Positions 43,557-51,625 of a DNA stretch of 64,000 nt are shown here, one piece after another. The position numbers and the translations under genes are program-made. The DNA comes from JADGRB01 sp963835825 (lineage in GTDB: Bacteria > Myxococcota_A > Polyangia > Fen-1088), in NCBI GenBank assembly GCA_963835825.1, contig CAWIGZ010000004.1, forward strand, positions 434,001 through 498,000, in the 5' to 3' direction. The notes below the pieces were generated by a model. That model did no database searches. It was not told the DNA's origin and saw nothing but the letters and a program-made list of their open reading frames with translations. How positions within the stretch are numbered: position 1 is the stretch's first letter; each line of letters opens with the position of its first letter.

Positions 43557-45155
43557 TCAACAGCCCGCTACAGAGACACCCGGGTTACAGATCTGGCAGC
43601 TGATCGTAAACGAGGTACTGGGTGCGCCCGGTGCGTCGACCACCGTCACCGTCGAGCCAACGCAGGTGCCGGTCCCGTTCACGAGGGTGAAACAGGGCGT
43701 CACGTTCTGGGTGTCTGCGCAGGTCGGATAAGTTTGAATCTGGCTCGCGTCGCTCGCTCCCTGGACGACGGCGCTACCCGTGCAGTTCGGTTCTCCGGCG
43801 GCGTTCGTCCGGATCGTCCCGGTGATGCAGGGCGGCGGGCCAGGCAGATGAGTGATCTTCGTGGCGATGGTCTTCATGCTGGCGGCGTAGCTGGGATCGC
43901 AGATCGACGCCACCACGAAGTTCGGGAAGGCGTTCAAGAACTGGGCGATGCGAATGCCCGGATCACCGAAGCTCCCATCCGTCGCGATTTGGGCCTCGGG
44001 GCTGGTCTCTCCTCCATTGCCGCAGGAGTGCATCTCTTCCGGCCACAGCTCACCCGGCGAGAGGTCCATTCCACCCACCGGGGGATACCATCCGATCTCG
44101 ACGGGCACCGTCGGCGCAATGAACCCAGCGACTAGAATCTGCTCATCAGGGTCAGGCTTGAGCGCCTTAATATCGCTGACGAACTTGCTCACGAGGTAAA
44201 ATGCGCTCGAGCCGCTGTCATTGTCTTTGCAGTTCGCGAGAGTGAGAGTGGGAGCGGTCGCCGTCCCTTGCGCGTCCGAAGGAACAGCGAGCGGCTCCGT
44301 GATGAACGCTGTCGGGTTCGCGCTCGCGGGATCGTTACAGAGGTGCGGGCCCCGGGGACCGCCGTTGTGTCGGTAGGCGTCGAGAGGTCCATCCGGGTTC
44401 GTCATGTTCTCCGGATAGCCGTTGAGCGAGAACACCGTCGTGTTCTCCGGCGCCGAAGCGTCGTCCTGGTTCCCGAGAAAGATGATGGCCAGGGAGGCGT
44501 CCGGTCGCAGGAACCCGACGTTCGTCGCGGGCGGCGTGGGCGTACCAGCCTGAACGTTGTCGGCGCCGAGAGCATGATCCGCTGCGGCTAGCGGCTGCGC
44601 GACTCCACAGCCCGCAGTACCTAGCAAGGCAATGCACTGCAGAACAGCGTCCGGCGGGCCTGTGAAGTTCGTGGTGCCGTTGCCGTCGTCCGCCAGGTAC
44701 AAGGCACCCGCCGCGAGCGTCGTGCTGGTGCAGGTCCCCTTCGGCTGATACTGAAACGCACCGTCGTCCCCTAGCTCCGTGCACATGATCTGGCTGTCGC
44801 TATGGGCGCCCATGTCGGAGGAGACCACCCCGACGTGCAGGTCGAGCGCGATTGGACTGCTCTTCAGCACCTGCACGAAGGTTGGGATTTGGGCGAGGAG
44901 CTTCTGCTGAATAGTGGTCTCGTGTAACCCGGTGTCGATGACGAAGAGGATGTCGACCTTGTTGTTGATCGTCTGTCCGAAGGTGAGGCTCACCTGCGTG
45001 GTCGGCGAACCTCCACCGCCGCCTTCGCCGCCCGTACCGTTCTGACCGGCGGTACTGCTCAGGCAGCATTTGTTGCCCGAGTTGCTGCAGCCGAGGGCTA
45101 GACTTCCGGCAGCCGCGATCCACCAGGTGGCCACCCTTCTCTTCACAATGGACAT
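43557..45155 (-). CDS. vWA-type lipoprotein, passenger of the insertion sequence
   Basis: This is 532 residues with a signal ending GSLALGC and a Gly-rich linker. From residue ~65 a von Willebrand A-like fold is seen: VDILFVIDTGLHETTIQQKL, then LDLHVGVVSSDMGAHSDSQI, ASLAIIFLGNQDDASAPENT, and a Cys-rich C-terminal part ending ISCQICNPGVSVAGC. Myxobacterial relatives typically read IDNSSSM at the metal site; here DTGLHET lacks the DxSxS motif, so metal-dependent binding may be lost. The 106 bp between its ATG and the IS end should hold its own promoter. It is intact, so it is probably functional cargo. Confidence 0.8.
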   Translation of the reverse strand: MSIVKRRVATWWIAAAGSLALGCSNSGNKCCLSSTAGQNGTGGEGGGGGSPTTQVSLTFGQTINNKVDILFVIDTGLHETTIQQKLLAQIPTFVQVLKSSPIALDLHVGVVSSDMGAHSDSQIMCTELGDDGAFQYQPKGTCTSTTLAAGALYLADDGNGTTNFTGPPDAVLQCIALLGTAGCGVAQPLAAADHALGADNVQAGTPTPPATNVGFLRPDASLAIIFLGNQDDASAPENTTVFSLNGYPENMTNPDGPLDAYRHNGGPRGPHLCNDPASANPTAFITEPLAVPSDAQGTATAPTLTLANCKDNDSGSSAFYLVSKFVSDIKALKPDPDEQILVAGFIAPTVPVEIGWYPPVGGMDLSPGELWPEEMHSCGNGGETSPEAQIATDGSFGDPGIRIAQFLNAFPNFVVASICDPSYAASMKTIATKITHLPGPPPCITGTIRTNAAGEPNCTGSAVVQGASDASQIQTYPTCADTQNVTPCFTLVNGTGTCVGSTVTVVDAPGAPSTSFTISCQICNPGVSVAGC

Positions 45156-45311
45156 GGTGCCACACGAGCTGAATTCTTGGTCAGGCCCGAGCGCAAGGGC
45201 TGGCAGTCGCGAGGTAGGTATTGGGCTACATGTCGGATGGCTCCTTTGGCTTGCTCCTTCCAGAATGCGGACATCTCAGCTTTGCAACCGATCGGACATC
45301 TCTGCTTTGCG

Positions 45312-45346
45312 TTGACAAGAGGCCGCTTGTTCGGGCTATCCCCAGG
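45312..45346. repeat. Dispersed repeat R, copy 3, right part
   Basis: This starts right after the IS end and contains CGCTTGTTCGGGCTATCCCC, identical to the end of R copy 1. It completes the copy begun at 41827. Confidence 0.65.
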
Positions 45347-45388
45347 AATCGCATAGCGCATCGCATGCGCCGCCGATGGCGCCGGCTA

Positions 45389-46021
45389 TCAAGGTGCGGA
45401 TAGCCTCCAGCCGTAAACCGAGCCACTGTCAGCTTGCGGAAAACAGTAGGCACCTTTCACAACCCATCCCCGCCCCGAGCAGGTTGCGAGAACGCGGATG
45501 CTACCCGCCTTGGCGAGGCCGTACGCGAGCTGTCCTTCCGGCGTGTTCGCCCAGGATTCGGCCGCACGCTCGTCCTGGGCCGCCTGGTAGCCATCGGCAT
45601 GACCCGCCGCTCTGCCCGAGCGAGACGCCAGGACGTTGACGGTTGTCAGCGCCGCTGTGGCGATTGCGAGCGAGACCGCGATCCACTGCCATCGCTTGGT
45701 GCTCGCGCGCCGGTCTGCGATCCTCGCGGCCGTGTCCGCCACCGAGCGGGCGAGGTCGGCCTGGATTTGCACGCTCGCGGCTTTGAGCTCTGCCTCCGCC
45801 GCCGATCGCGCTCTCTTGACGGCCCCATTGACGGTCTGTGTGATGAGCGAGGGAACCTTGGAGTAGATCGTCTCGTAGTGGCGCAGCATCACGAGCAGTG
45901 GCCAGAGCGCGTCGTTGTTCTTGATGTTGAGGGTGTCACGAGCGCGGAACAGGTCCTGCCTCTCTGCGTCGGTGGGCAGCTTTCCCAAGAGCTCGGTGAA
46001 AGAAGCGTCCATAGTGCTCAC
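45389..46021 (-). CDS. Small membrane protein of the mobilisation block
   Basis: This is 210 residues from GTG 46021 (an ATG lies at 46012), overlapping the stop of the ATPase gene by 4 bp (GTGA), so translation is coupled. The N-terminal ~125 residues are soluble and helical (FTELLGKLPTDAERQDLFRA, then a long Ala/Glu/Lys coiled-coil-like stretch). One membrane helix follows (WIAVSLAIATAALTTVNVLA) and then a ~60-residue domain with three Cys-containing turns. Proteins of this layout accompany MobD-like ATPases on mobilisable plasmids. Function unknown. Confidence 0.65.
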   Translation of the reverse strand: MSTMDASFTELLGKLPTDAERQDLFRARDTLNIKNNDALWPLLVMLRHYETIYSKVPSLITQTVNGAVKRARSAAEAELKAASVQIQADLARSVADTAARIADRRASTKRWQWIAVSLAIATAALTTVNVLASRSGRAAGHADGYQAAQDERAAESWANTPEGQLAYGLAKAGSIRVLATCSGRGWVVKGAYCFPQADSGSVYGWRLSAP

Positions 46022-46728
46022 AGCATCACCCCGGCGAACATCTGGCGGTACTCGCCCTGCCATCGGCACACTTCGACGCGCGACCCGAATGGCAGCTCCT
46101 GCCGCGCCTTGTGGATCGGCATCCGGTCCCGATTGATCGATTCGGCGACGCGGTCCGCGACGTCCGGGAAGTTCAGCGTCCGGCCGCCCCGGCGCTCGAT
46201 CTCCTTGCGCAGCTCGGAGCCGTTGTACATGTCGACCTTCGTCTCGTCGCCCCAATAGAGGTTGCGGACCACGTGGACCTCCACGCGTTCATCCTTGGCG
46301 AGCGTCTCCAGGAACCCTCCGAGCAGCTCGAGGCCGTCCCGCTTCCTATCGATGACCCAGAGCGTGACCAGCTTTCGCTTCTGCTGGCGGACGGCCTCGA
46401 CCAGCATCCCACCGAACTTGCGCAGGCCCACCTGGTTGGCGGCCTTCGAGTTGATGACGATCGGCGTGTCTGCATTCTGGTCGAGGACGTCGAGCAGCTC
46501 CAGCCAACCGTCCCGTTGCTCCAGGTCGATGCACCGGCTCTCGACGTCATCCTTATATGCCTTCCACACGTCCGGGGCCGAGGTGTCGGTCTCGATCAAC
46601 AAAGGAGCAATCTCCTCGCAGCGCAGGTGGTCGAGCAGCGCCATCGACAGCATGCTCTTGCCGACGCCGTGATCGTCAAGAAGGTACCCACCAACAAGAA
46701 GGCGCCGCTCAAGTCGAAGGGCCTCCAT
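46018..46728 (-). CDS. ParA/MobD-like ATPase with damaged P-loop
   Basis: This is 236 residues from ATG 46728. Conserved blocks are ALLDHLRCEEIAPLLIETDT, DVWKAYKDDVESRCIDLE, VTLWVIDRKRDGLELLGGFL and VEVHVVRNLYWGDE, typical of plasmid mobilisation ATPases. The Walker A should read KGGVGKS with a signature Lys; here it is DDHGVGKS, and everything upstream of GVGKS is the antisense of the relaxase start. The N-terminus therefore looks replaced by a rearrangement exactly at 46668/46669, and activity is doubtful. Confidence 0.65.
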   Translation of the reverse strand: MEALRLERRLLVGGYLLDDHGVGKSMLSMALLDHLRCEEIAPLLIETDTSAPDVWKAYKDDVESRCIDLEQRDGWLELLDVLDQNADTPIVINSKAANQVGLRKFGGMLVEAVRQQKRKLVTLWVIDRKRDGLELLGGFLETLAKDERVEVHVVRNLYWGDETKVDMYNGSELRKEIERRGGRTLNFPDVADRVAESINRDRMPIHKARQELPFGSRVEVCRWQGEYRQMFAGVML

Positions 46729-48753
46729 GCGCGCGATCTCTGTGACTACATCGCCGGGCCCGACGCCGGGGGCGGGGACGAAAGGGTGGAACACCGGGGC
46801 GCCACGAACCTTCTGAACATCGACCACGCCGGCCAAGTGCAGGAGATCTCCGATCTCGCCGAGGCCGCTCGCAGGTCGCCGCAACCCGTCCAGCACTGGA
46901 TCCTGAGCTGGCGCTCGGGCGAGCAGCCGACGGCCGCGCAGGCCGACGAAGCCGTCCGACTGTTTCTCACCGAGATGGGGCTGGGCAACCACCAGTGCAT
47001 CTATGCCCTGCACCGGAACACGGACAACCACCACCTCCACCTCGCGGTGAATCGCGTTCACCCCGAGACCGAGCGGGTCGTCACGGTGAACGGCCGGTTC
47101 GACATCGAGGTCGCGCACCGAGCGATCGCGCGCATCGAGCGGGCGCAGGGGTGGCAACGGGAGGAAGGCGGTAGGTACCGCGTGCTCAACAGCGGCGAGG
47201 TGCAACGGACGATCAAACCCGCCGGGCCGAGCGATCGCGCGCCGGCCACACCCGCGCGCGATTTCGAGAACATGACGGGCCAGAAGTCGGCCCAGCGGAT
47301 CGCAATCGAGGAGGGCGCGCCCGTTCTCCGCCAGGCGCGCCATTGGGACGAGGTTCACGCCCGGTTGGCCGAGCGGGGAATGCGTTTCGAGCGGAAGGGA
47401 AGCGGTGCCGTCCTTTGGGTCGCCGCTGTCGCGGTCAAAGCATCGACCGCCGGTCGCGACTGCAGCATGTCGGCGCTCGAGAAGCGCCTGGGAGACTTCA
47501 CCCCACCGGGAGACGACGTCGTCGTCAGGCCACTGTCGCCCGCGCCCGTCGACCCGACGGCAAGAGGGTGGAACGCCTACAGCGCGGAAAGGAAGGCCCA
47601 CGGCGCCGAGAAGAAGGCAGCGCAGGATGCGCTTCGACGGCAGCAGCGAAAAGACTGGGACGAGATGCTCGCACGCCACCGAGAGGAGCGTCGCGAGAGC
47701 CTGGACCGCGATTGGCGGGGTAGGCGGGATGCGCTGAATGCGATGCGGAGCATGCTGGCCGCCCGGCAGGCGCAGGAGAAAGCCGAGCTCAGGGAACGCC
47801 ACGACGTGGAACGCGCCGTGAGCCGCGAGCGGTTCCCGGCTTCACCGCCGTTCGAGACCTGGCTTCGGGATCGGGGAAGCCCCGAGCTCGCGGACAAGTG
47901 GCGGTTCCGGGATCGGACGCCCGCCATGATTGTCGGCGACCGAGCCGATCCCGCGCGGCCGCGCGATATCCGCGCTTTCGCCGCCGAGGTTCGCGGTTGG
48001 GAGGTCCTCTACCGGCGGCTCGACGCCCCGACGCGCGCGCCCTCGTTCTCCGATCGGGGCCGTGAGATCCGAATCCATGACCTTCGCCGCGACAGCGTGC
48101 TCGCCGCGCTCCAGCTCTCCGCGCAGAAGTGGGGCACGTTCCAGGTCTTCGGATCGGACGACTACAAGCGCCTATGCGTTGACCTGGCGGCAACGAACGG
48201 GTTCCGGATCACCAATCCCGAGCTGCAGGAGGCGATCGAGGCGAAGCGGCGCCAGGAGATCGAGCGGTCACGGCTCCAACGAGCCACGTCCGCCTCTTGG
48301 CCGGGGCGCGGTGACCGCGCCGCCACCCCGCCGCCGCGGGCATCTGCCCGCGAGACGCCCGTTTCCGCTCCCCTGCGCGCGCCGGTTCGCGACGCTGCCG
48401 AGGCATACCAGCGGCACCGCGACGATATCGCCGTCCGGCTTCGCGGGCGCAACGTCGACGCTTCCGTGGTTGATGGGCTGATCGCAGTTCGCCCGCGAGC
48501 GACCGGGTACGACCGGGCCGAGGTCGTGCAGGCCATCCGGAGCGAAGCCGCGAAGCTTCGGCCGGGCGAAGAGCGGGACTGGGATGCGTACGCGGCCCGC
48601 GCGACGGCGCACGGCTTCGGTCCGGCCGGAGAGCGCCAAGCCCGCCTGCTCCAGGAACCGCGGGAAGCGTTGCTCGCGATCGAGGGCCGATCGCGCCCGA
48701 TTGAGCCCAGGCCGGGCATCCGCCGACGGCGTGGACCCGATCTGGGCCGGTGA
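46669..48753 (+). CDS. Relaxase / mobilisation nuclease (MobP/VirD2-like)
   Basis: This is 694 residues from GTG 46669, chosen because it gives the family start (MIVKKVPTNKK). The metal-binding three-His motif is in HRNTDNHHLHLAVNRVHPE (~residues 120-140). The catalytic Tyr is expected in motif I near CDYIAGP. The C-terminal 400 residues are Arg/Ala-rich, with a coiled-coil stretch at ~300-390 and a second globular part at ~400-690 (AYQRHRDDIAVRLRGRNVDA). It would nick at an oriT and stay bound to the transferred strand. No ribosome site precedes the start, which abuts the ATPase P-loop. Confidence 0.8.
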   Translation: MIVKKVPTNKKAPLKSKGLHARDLCDYIAGPDAGGGDERVEHRGATNLLNIDHAGQVQEISDLAEAARRSPQPVQHWILSWRSGEQPTAAQADEAVRLFLTEMGLGNHQCIYALHRNTDNHHLHLAVNRVHPETERVVTVNGRFDIEVAHRAIARIERAQGWQREEGGRYRVLNSGEVQRTIKPAGPSDRAPATPARDFENMTGQKSAQRIAIEEGAPVLRQARHWDEVHARLAERGMRFERKGSGAVLWVAAVAVKASTAGRDCSMSALEKRLGDFTPPGDDVVVRPLSPAPVDPTARGWNAYSAERKAHGAEKKAAQDALRRQQRKDWDEMLARHREERRESLDRDWRGRRDALNAMRSMLAARQAQEKAELRERHDVERAVSRERFPASPPFETWLRDRGSPELADKWRFRDRTPAMIVGDRADPARPRDIRAFAAEVRGWEVLYRRLDAPTRAPSFSDRGREIRIHDLRRDSVLAALQLSAQKWGTFQVFGSDDYKRLCVDLAATNGFRITNPELQEAIEAKRRQEIERSRLQRATSASWPGRGDRAATPPPRASARETPVSAPLRAPVRDAAEAYQRHRDDIAVRLRGRNVDASVVDGLIAVRPRATGYDRAEVVQAIRSEAAKLRPGEERDWDAYAARATAHGFGPAGERQARLLQEPREALLAIEGRSRPIEPRPGIRRRRGPDLGR

Positions 48754-48882
48754 GACACATCGCGGCGCGCCGACGCGCAACTTGACCTGCTCGCGCCCGA
48801 ATCATCTGGCGAAACGCTGAACCCTGCCCGTTAGGCAACACTTGCTGGGCCCGCCGCGAGAACCCCCGTGGAGGAACGACGC

Positions 48883-49239
48883 GTGAACCGAGATGATCAA
48901 TCCGTTGACGAAGAAGGGCCCACCCAGGTCTACGCCCGCGCCGCTCGCCCTACGGCCACCGTTCGATCCGCGGAGCCTGACCGGTCCGGTCTTTGGGATT
49001 CGAACGACGTGGCTCGCTACCTGAAGGTCAGCCGGTCGTGGGTGTACCACCGAGCGGAGGCGGGCCTGCTCCCGTCCGTTCGAATCGGCAGCCTGCTGCG
49101 ATTCGATCCGGACGTGATTGCGGGGATCGCGCGGGGCGAGCGATCGCCGATGTCCGGAACGGTGACGCCCATCATTGCCGGTGCATCGCCGGAGCGGCCA
49201 TACTCCGGTCCGTCGCGACGGAGTAAGGAGAAGCGCTGA
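48883..49239 (+). CDS. Excisionase-like helix-turn-helix protein
   Basis: This is 118 residues from GTG 48883, which has AGGA upstream; GTG 48868 is an alternative. An HTH_17/MerR-type domain lies at ~40-85 (LWDSNDVARYLKVSRSWVYH, then LLPSVRIGSLLRFDPDVIAG). Its stop overlaps the integrase start (TGATG), the usual xis-int arrangement. Confidence 0.75.
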   Translation: MNRDDQSVDEEGPTQVYARAARPTATVRSAEPDRSGLWDSNDVARYLKVSRSWVYHRAEAGLLPSVRIGSLLRFDPDVIAGIARGERSPMSGTVTPIIAGASPERPYSGPSRRSKEKR

Positions 49240-50648
49240 TGGCCTCGGTATTCGAAAAGCACGGGCACTACTACCTCCGCTACTAGGACGAGCGCGGTCG
49301 CTGGCGCGGCGTCAAGTCAGCCGCGACGAAGCTCTCCGAGGCCCGCCGGCTCGCGGATGACAAGGAGCGCCTGTGCGAGCGCGTGCGGCTCGGCGTCGAG
49401 AAAGCCACCGACGAGAATGCCGAGCCCTCGATCCGAGAGCTGCTCCACTGGTGGCTGGAGCGAGTCTGGAAGACCAAGCCCTCGTACGAGAAGGCGCACA
49501 GCGCGATTCACCGGCACCTCATGAACGCGCCCTTCGCCGCGAAGACGCCGAGGGAGCTGTCGGAGGGCGAAATCGAGGAGCACTTCGAGGAGAAGACGCG
49601 TACGCCTGGTCCCAAGGGCAAGCCGCTCGGGCCGCAGGCGATCAACCACCTGCGAAGCTTCCTGCGACGGACGTTCAAGGCCGCGATCAAGAAGCGGAAG
49701 ATCGCGGGACCGAACCCGGTGGACGAAGTGAAGGTGTGGAAGGTGCCGAAGCGGAAGCCCGACTTCCTGCGCGCGCACGAGGTGGCGCCGGTGATGGCGA
49801 GCGTGCCGCCCAAGTGGCGGTCGCTGTTCGCGACGGCCGTCTACACCGGCCTGCGAAAAGGGGAGCTGTTCGGGCTCAACAAGTCGGACGTCGACTTCGA
49901 CATCGGCATGATCTTCGTCAGGCGTTCGTACGATCGGGCGACGACCAAGGGCGGCCATGAGGATGGAATCCCGATCGCGAGCGAGCTCGTGCCGTACCTG
50001 CAGGCGGCGATCGAGCGCTCACCATCGGAGCTGGTGTTCCCGCGGCCCGACGGGACGATGTATCCGGACACGACGAAGCTCGAACCCATTCTCCGCCGCG
50101 CGCTCCGGCGCGCTGGCATCACCATCGGCTATCGACACATGTGCCGGAAGCAGGGCTGTGGTTACGTCGAAGCGGCGACCGATTCGGCCATCCGTCGATG
50201 CCCGACGCACCGCCATCTGATGTGGGTGGCGAGCGTCGTCCGGCCGATCCGTTTCCACGACCTACGCCACACGGCGGGCAGCTTGCTCGCGATGCAGGGC
50301 GCCGAACTGCACACGATCCAGAAGATCATGCGGCACAAGGATCCGCGCATCACCTCTGAGACGTACCTGCACCTCGACCCGAGCTACCTCCGCGCAGAGA
50401 TCGAGCGTCTGAGCTTCGGCGTGCCAGCGCCTGCTAAGGCGTGCAACGAGACCGCGGTCGCCGACCCGCTTGTGTCTATTGTGTGTCCGGCGAAAGGGGA
50501 GGGTGAATCAGAGGGTGATCGGGACTCCCTCGAAACCCTTGTGCCTCAAACACTTACGGTGGAGCGGGATAGCGGGTTCGAACCGCCGACATTCAGCTTG
50601 GGAAAACGAAAAGGGCCGTTTCGGGCCGCAACGGGTAGTGCCAAGTAG
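49239..50648 (+). pseudogene. Tyrosine integrase with in-frame TAG at codon 16
   Basis: ATG 49239 begins MASVFEKHGHYYLRY, then TAG (49284-49286), then DERGRWRGVKSAATKLSEAR, so an otherwise continuous 470-codon gene is cut by one nonsense codon. All recombinase residues remain: Arg206 (TGLRKGE), His340 and Arg343 (HDLRHT), His366 (HKDPR) and Tyr376 (SETYLH). An internal GTG at 49383 could start a 421-residue form lacking the arm-binding N-domain. The last codons run through the right att site. It probably inserted the island and is now crippled; a sequencing error is the simple alternative. Confidence 0.8.
50562..50604 (-). repeat. Right attachment site (tRNA-Gly 3' half)
   Basis: This is the 43-bp identical partner of 32840-32882. 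Here the flanking base extends the tRNA-like match to a CCA-compatible end (TGGAGCGGG on the plus strand). It overlaps the integrase 3' end, as is common for tRNA-targeting elements. Confidence 0.8.
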
Positions 50649-50665
50649 TTGAAAACACGATCGGT

Positions 50666-50696
50666 GGCGTAACCTGGACGTCCAGCCCGTTACGCC
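50666..50696. repeat. Nested inverted repeat beside the right att site
   Basis: The outer arms GGCGTAAC/GTTACGCC (8 bp, perfect) enclose a perfect 12-bp palindrome CTGGACGTCCAG. It can form a strong hairpin or bind a dimeric protein. Two GTGGTGGGAA units follow at 50699-50724. Confidence 0.6.
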
Positions 50697-50970
50697 GGAG
50701 TGGTGGGAAAAGTGGTGGGAAGAACTGGTTGCAAAGAGCCCGTAAAACCGTCGCTCGGACTGTCAGGCGCCGTAGCTGATAGTCGCATTTGCTGGCGCTG
50801 CCGCGGGACATTGGCTGCCTTCGAGCCCTCGCAAGGTTCCTGCCCAGAGGGAGGAGGTCGACCAGACACGAGGGTGCGAATCTCCAGCGGATCACTATCC
50901 GATTTGAGACTGGCGGCGCCGGTGGAGGTTGTGGCGCTAGGCGCGGTATAGGAGTCGCGCCAACCGGCAA
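50697..50970. other. Region without a recognised gene
   Basis: This holds the GTGGTGGGAA direct repeats and otherwise nothing I recognise. Overlapping open frames are low-quality readings. Confidence 0.4.
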
Positions 50971-51444
50971 CTACCTACCAGACGATTCCTTGATGGCGGC
51001 GATCGCCGCCTCGAGGGCCGGGATCACCGCCCGATCCTTCGGACGATCGGCGGCGCGCTTGCTCGCGAGCACGCGATCGATAGGAAGCACCTTCACGATC
51101 AGGCCAGGAGCCAGCGCGATGTCGATCGCGGCGGCGTACTCGGCGTCGAAATCGCGCAGGCCGTCGCACTTGATGACGATGTCGATGTCGTCCAGTCCTG
51201 GTCCGGAGAACAGCGGTGGGTTGTTCCTCCACGCGAATACCGCACCGACCCGCCGCGCTGCCTCGGCGACCCCCGGGTGTGCCGTCGAGCGGAACCACAG
51301 GTCGAGATCCTTCGTGACGGCATCCGCCCCTTGCACCACGGCAGCGCCGAGTCCGACCAGCATGAAAGGCACCCCGGCGTTCGTCAGTTGGCGAAGGAGC
51401 TCGAGCTCCTTCTCACTTACCGGCAGGCCGTCCAAGTCGGGCAC
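50971..51444 (-). CDS. Nucleotidyltransferase-fold protein (DUF6036-like), probable toxin
   Basis: This is 157 residues starting at ATG 51444. The nucleotidyltransferase core is visible: FMLVGLGAAVVQGADAVTKD, with Gly-rich loop and Asp-Leu-Asp (TKDLDLWF) as the catalytic metal pair, then DDIDIVIKCDG, and KVLPIDRVLASKRAADRPKD, the conserved C-terminal Arg/Lys motif. Such proteins are seen in AbiEii/MenT-like toxin systems that modify tRNA. The small upstream gene overlaps it by 32 bp, supporting a toxin-antitoxin pair; activity is inference. Confidence 0.75.
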   Translation of the reverse strand: MPDLDGLPVSEKELELLRQLTNAGVPFMLVGLGAAVVQGADAVTKDLDLWFRSTAHPGVAEAARRVGAVFAWRNNPPLFSGPGLDDIDIVIKCDGLRDFDAEYAAAIDIALAPGLIVKVLPIDRVLASKRAADRPKDRAVIPALEAAIAAIKESSGR

Positions 51445-51619
51445 GCCGGAAGCTCCGCTGGAGCCGCTCGAGGGGCGGCAAGGTCAGGTTGGAAAGGACG
51501 TGCTCGACATCCCCTGGGTCCACCGCGTGCTTTCTCGCCACTTCCTCGGCGAATCGCCGCCTTGCGATGCGGTCAACCGCTCCTTCGGGGACCTCCTCCT
51601 CTTTGTGATGCGTCGACAC
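51413..51619 (-). CDS. Small helical partner, probable antitoxin
   Basis: This is 68 residues from GTG 51619. It is charged and helical (AVDRIARRRFAEEVARKHAV, then LTLPPLERLQRSFRRAR). It overlaps the start of the nucleotidyltransferase gene, with TATAAT ending 6 bp before its start codon, so the mRNA should be leaderless. The small-partner-first order fits an antitoxin. No named family recognised. Confidence 0.6.
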   Translation of the reverse strand: MSTHHKEEEVPEGAVDRIARRRFAEEVARKHAVDPGDVEHVLSNLTLPPLERLQRSFRRARLGRPAGK

Positions 51620-51625
51620 GCCAAA

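Larger units (their letters stand above)
41962..45311. mobile_element. 3.35-kb insertion sequence with passenger gene (ISNCY/IS1202-like)
   Basis: The terminal inverted repeats are ~47 bp. The left end begins CGCAAAGCAGTAATGTCCG and the right end (complement) begins CGCAAAGCAGAGATGTCCG. Both continue with GCAAA then CTGAGATGTCCGC. Each end carries two ATGTCCG boxes, likely transposase sites. Between them lie a transposase (plus) and a complete lipoprotein gene (minus). No clear target duplication is seen; a shared TTG at the edges is too short to judge. It is inserted in repeat R copy 3. Confidence 0.8.
32840..50604. mobile_element. 17.8-kb integrative/mobilisable island
   Basis: It is bounded by identical 43-bp direct repeats that match the 3' half of a tRNA-Gly(CCC) gene. 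It carries an integrase whose 3' end runs into the right repeat, two excisionase-like HTH genes, a relaxase with ATPase and membrane partner, a toxin-antitoxin, and small unknown genes. Neither repeat retains the 5' half of the tRNA. The integrase carries a nonsense codon, so the element is probably fixed. No type IV coupling protein or secretion genes are seen, so any transfer would need helper functions. Confidence 0.7.

Noticed and set aside
36811..45346. Repeat R as integron attC sites
   Set aside because: The GTT...AAC arms are in the wrong order for attC, and no integron integrase is present.
49239..49300. Programmed amber readthrough in the integrase
   Set aside because: No suppressor tRNA or stimulatory element is seen, and no other in-frame TAG pattern in the window supports recoding.
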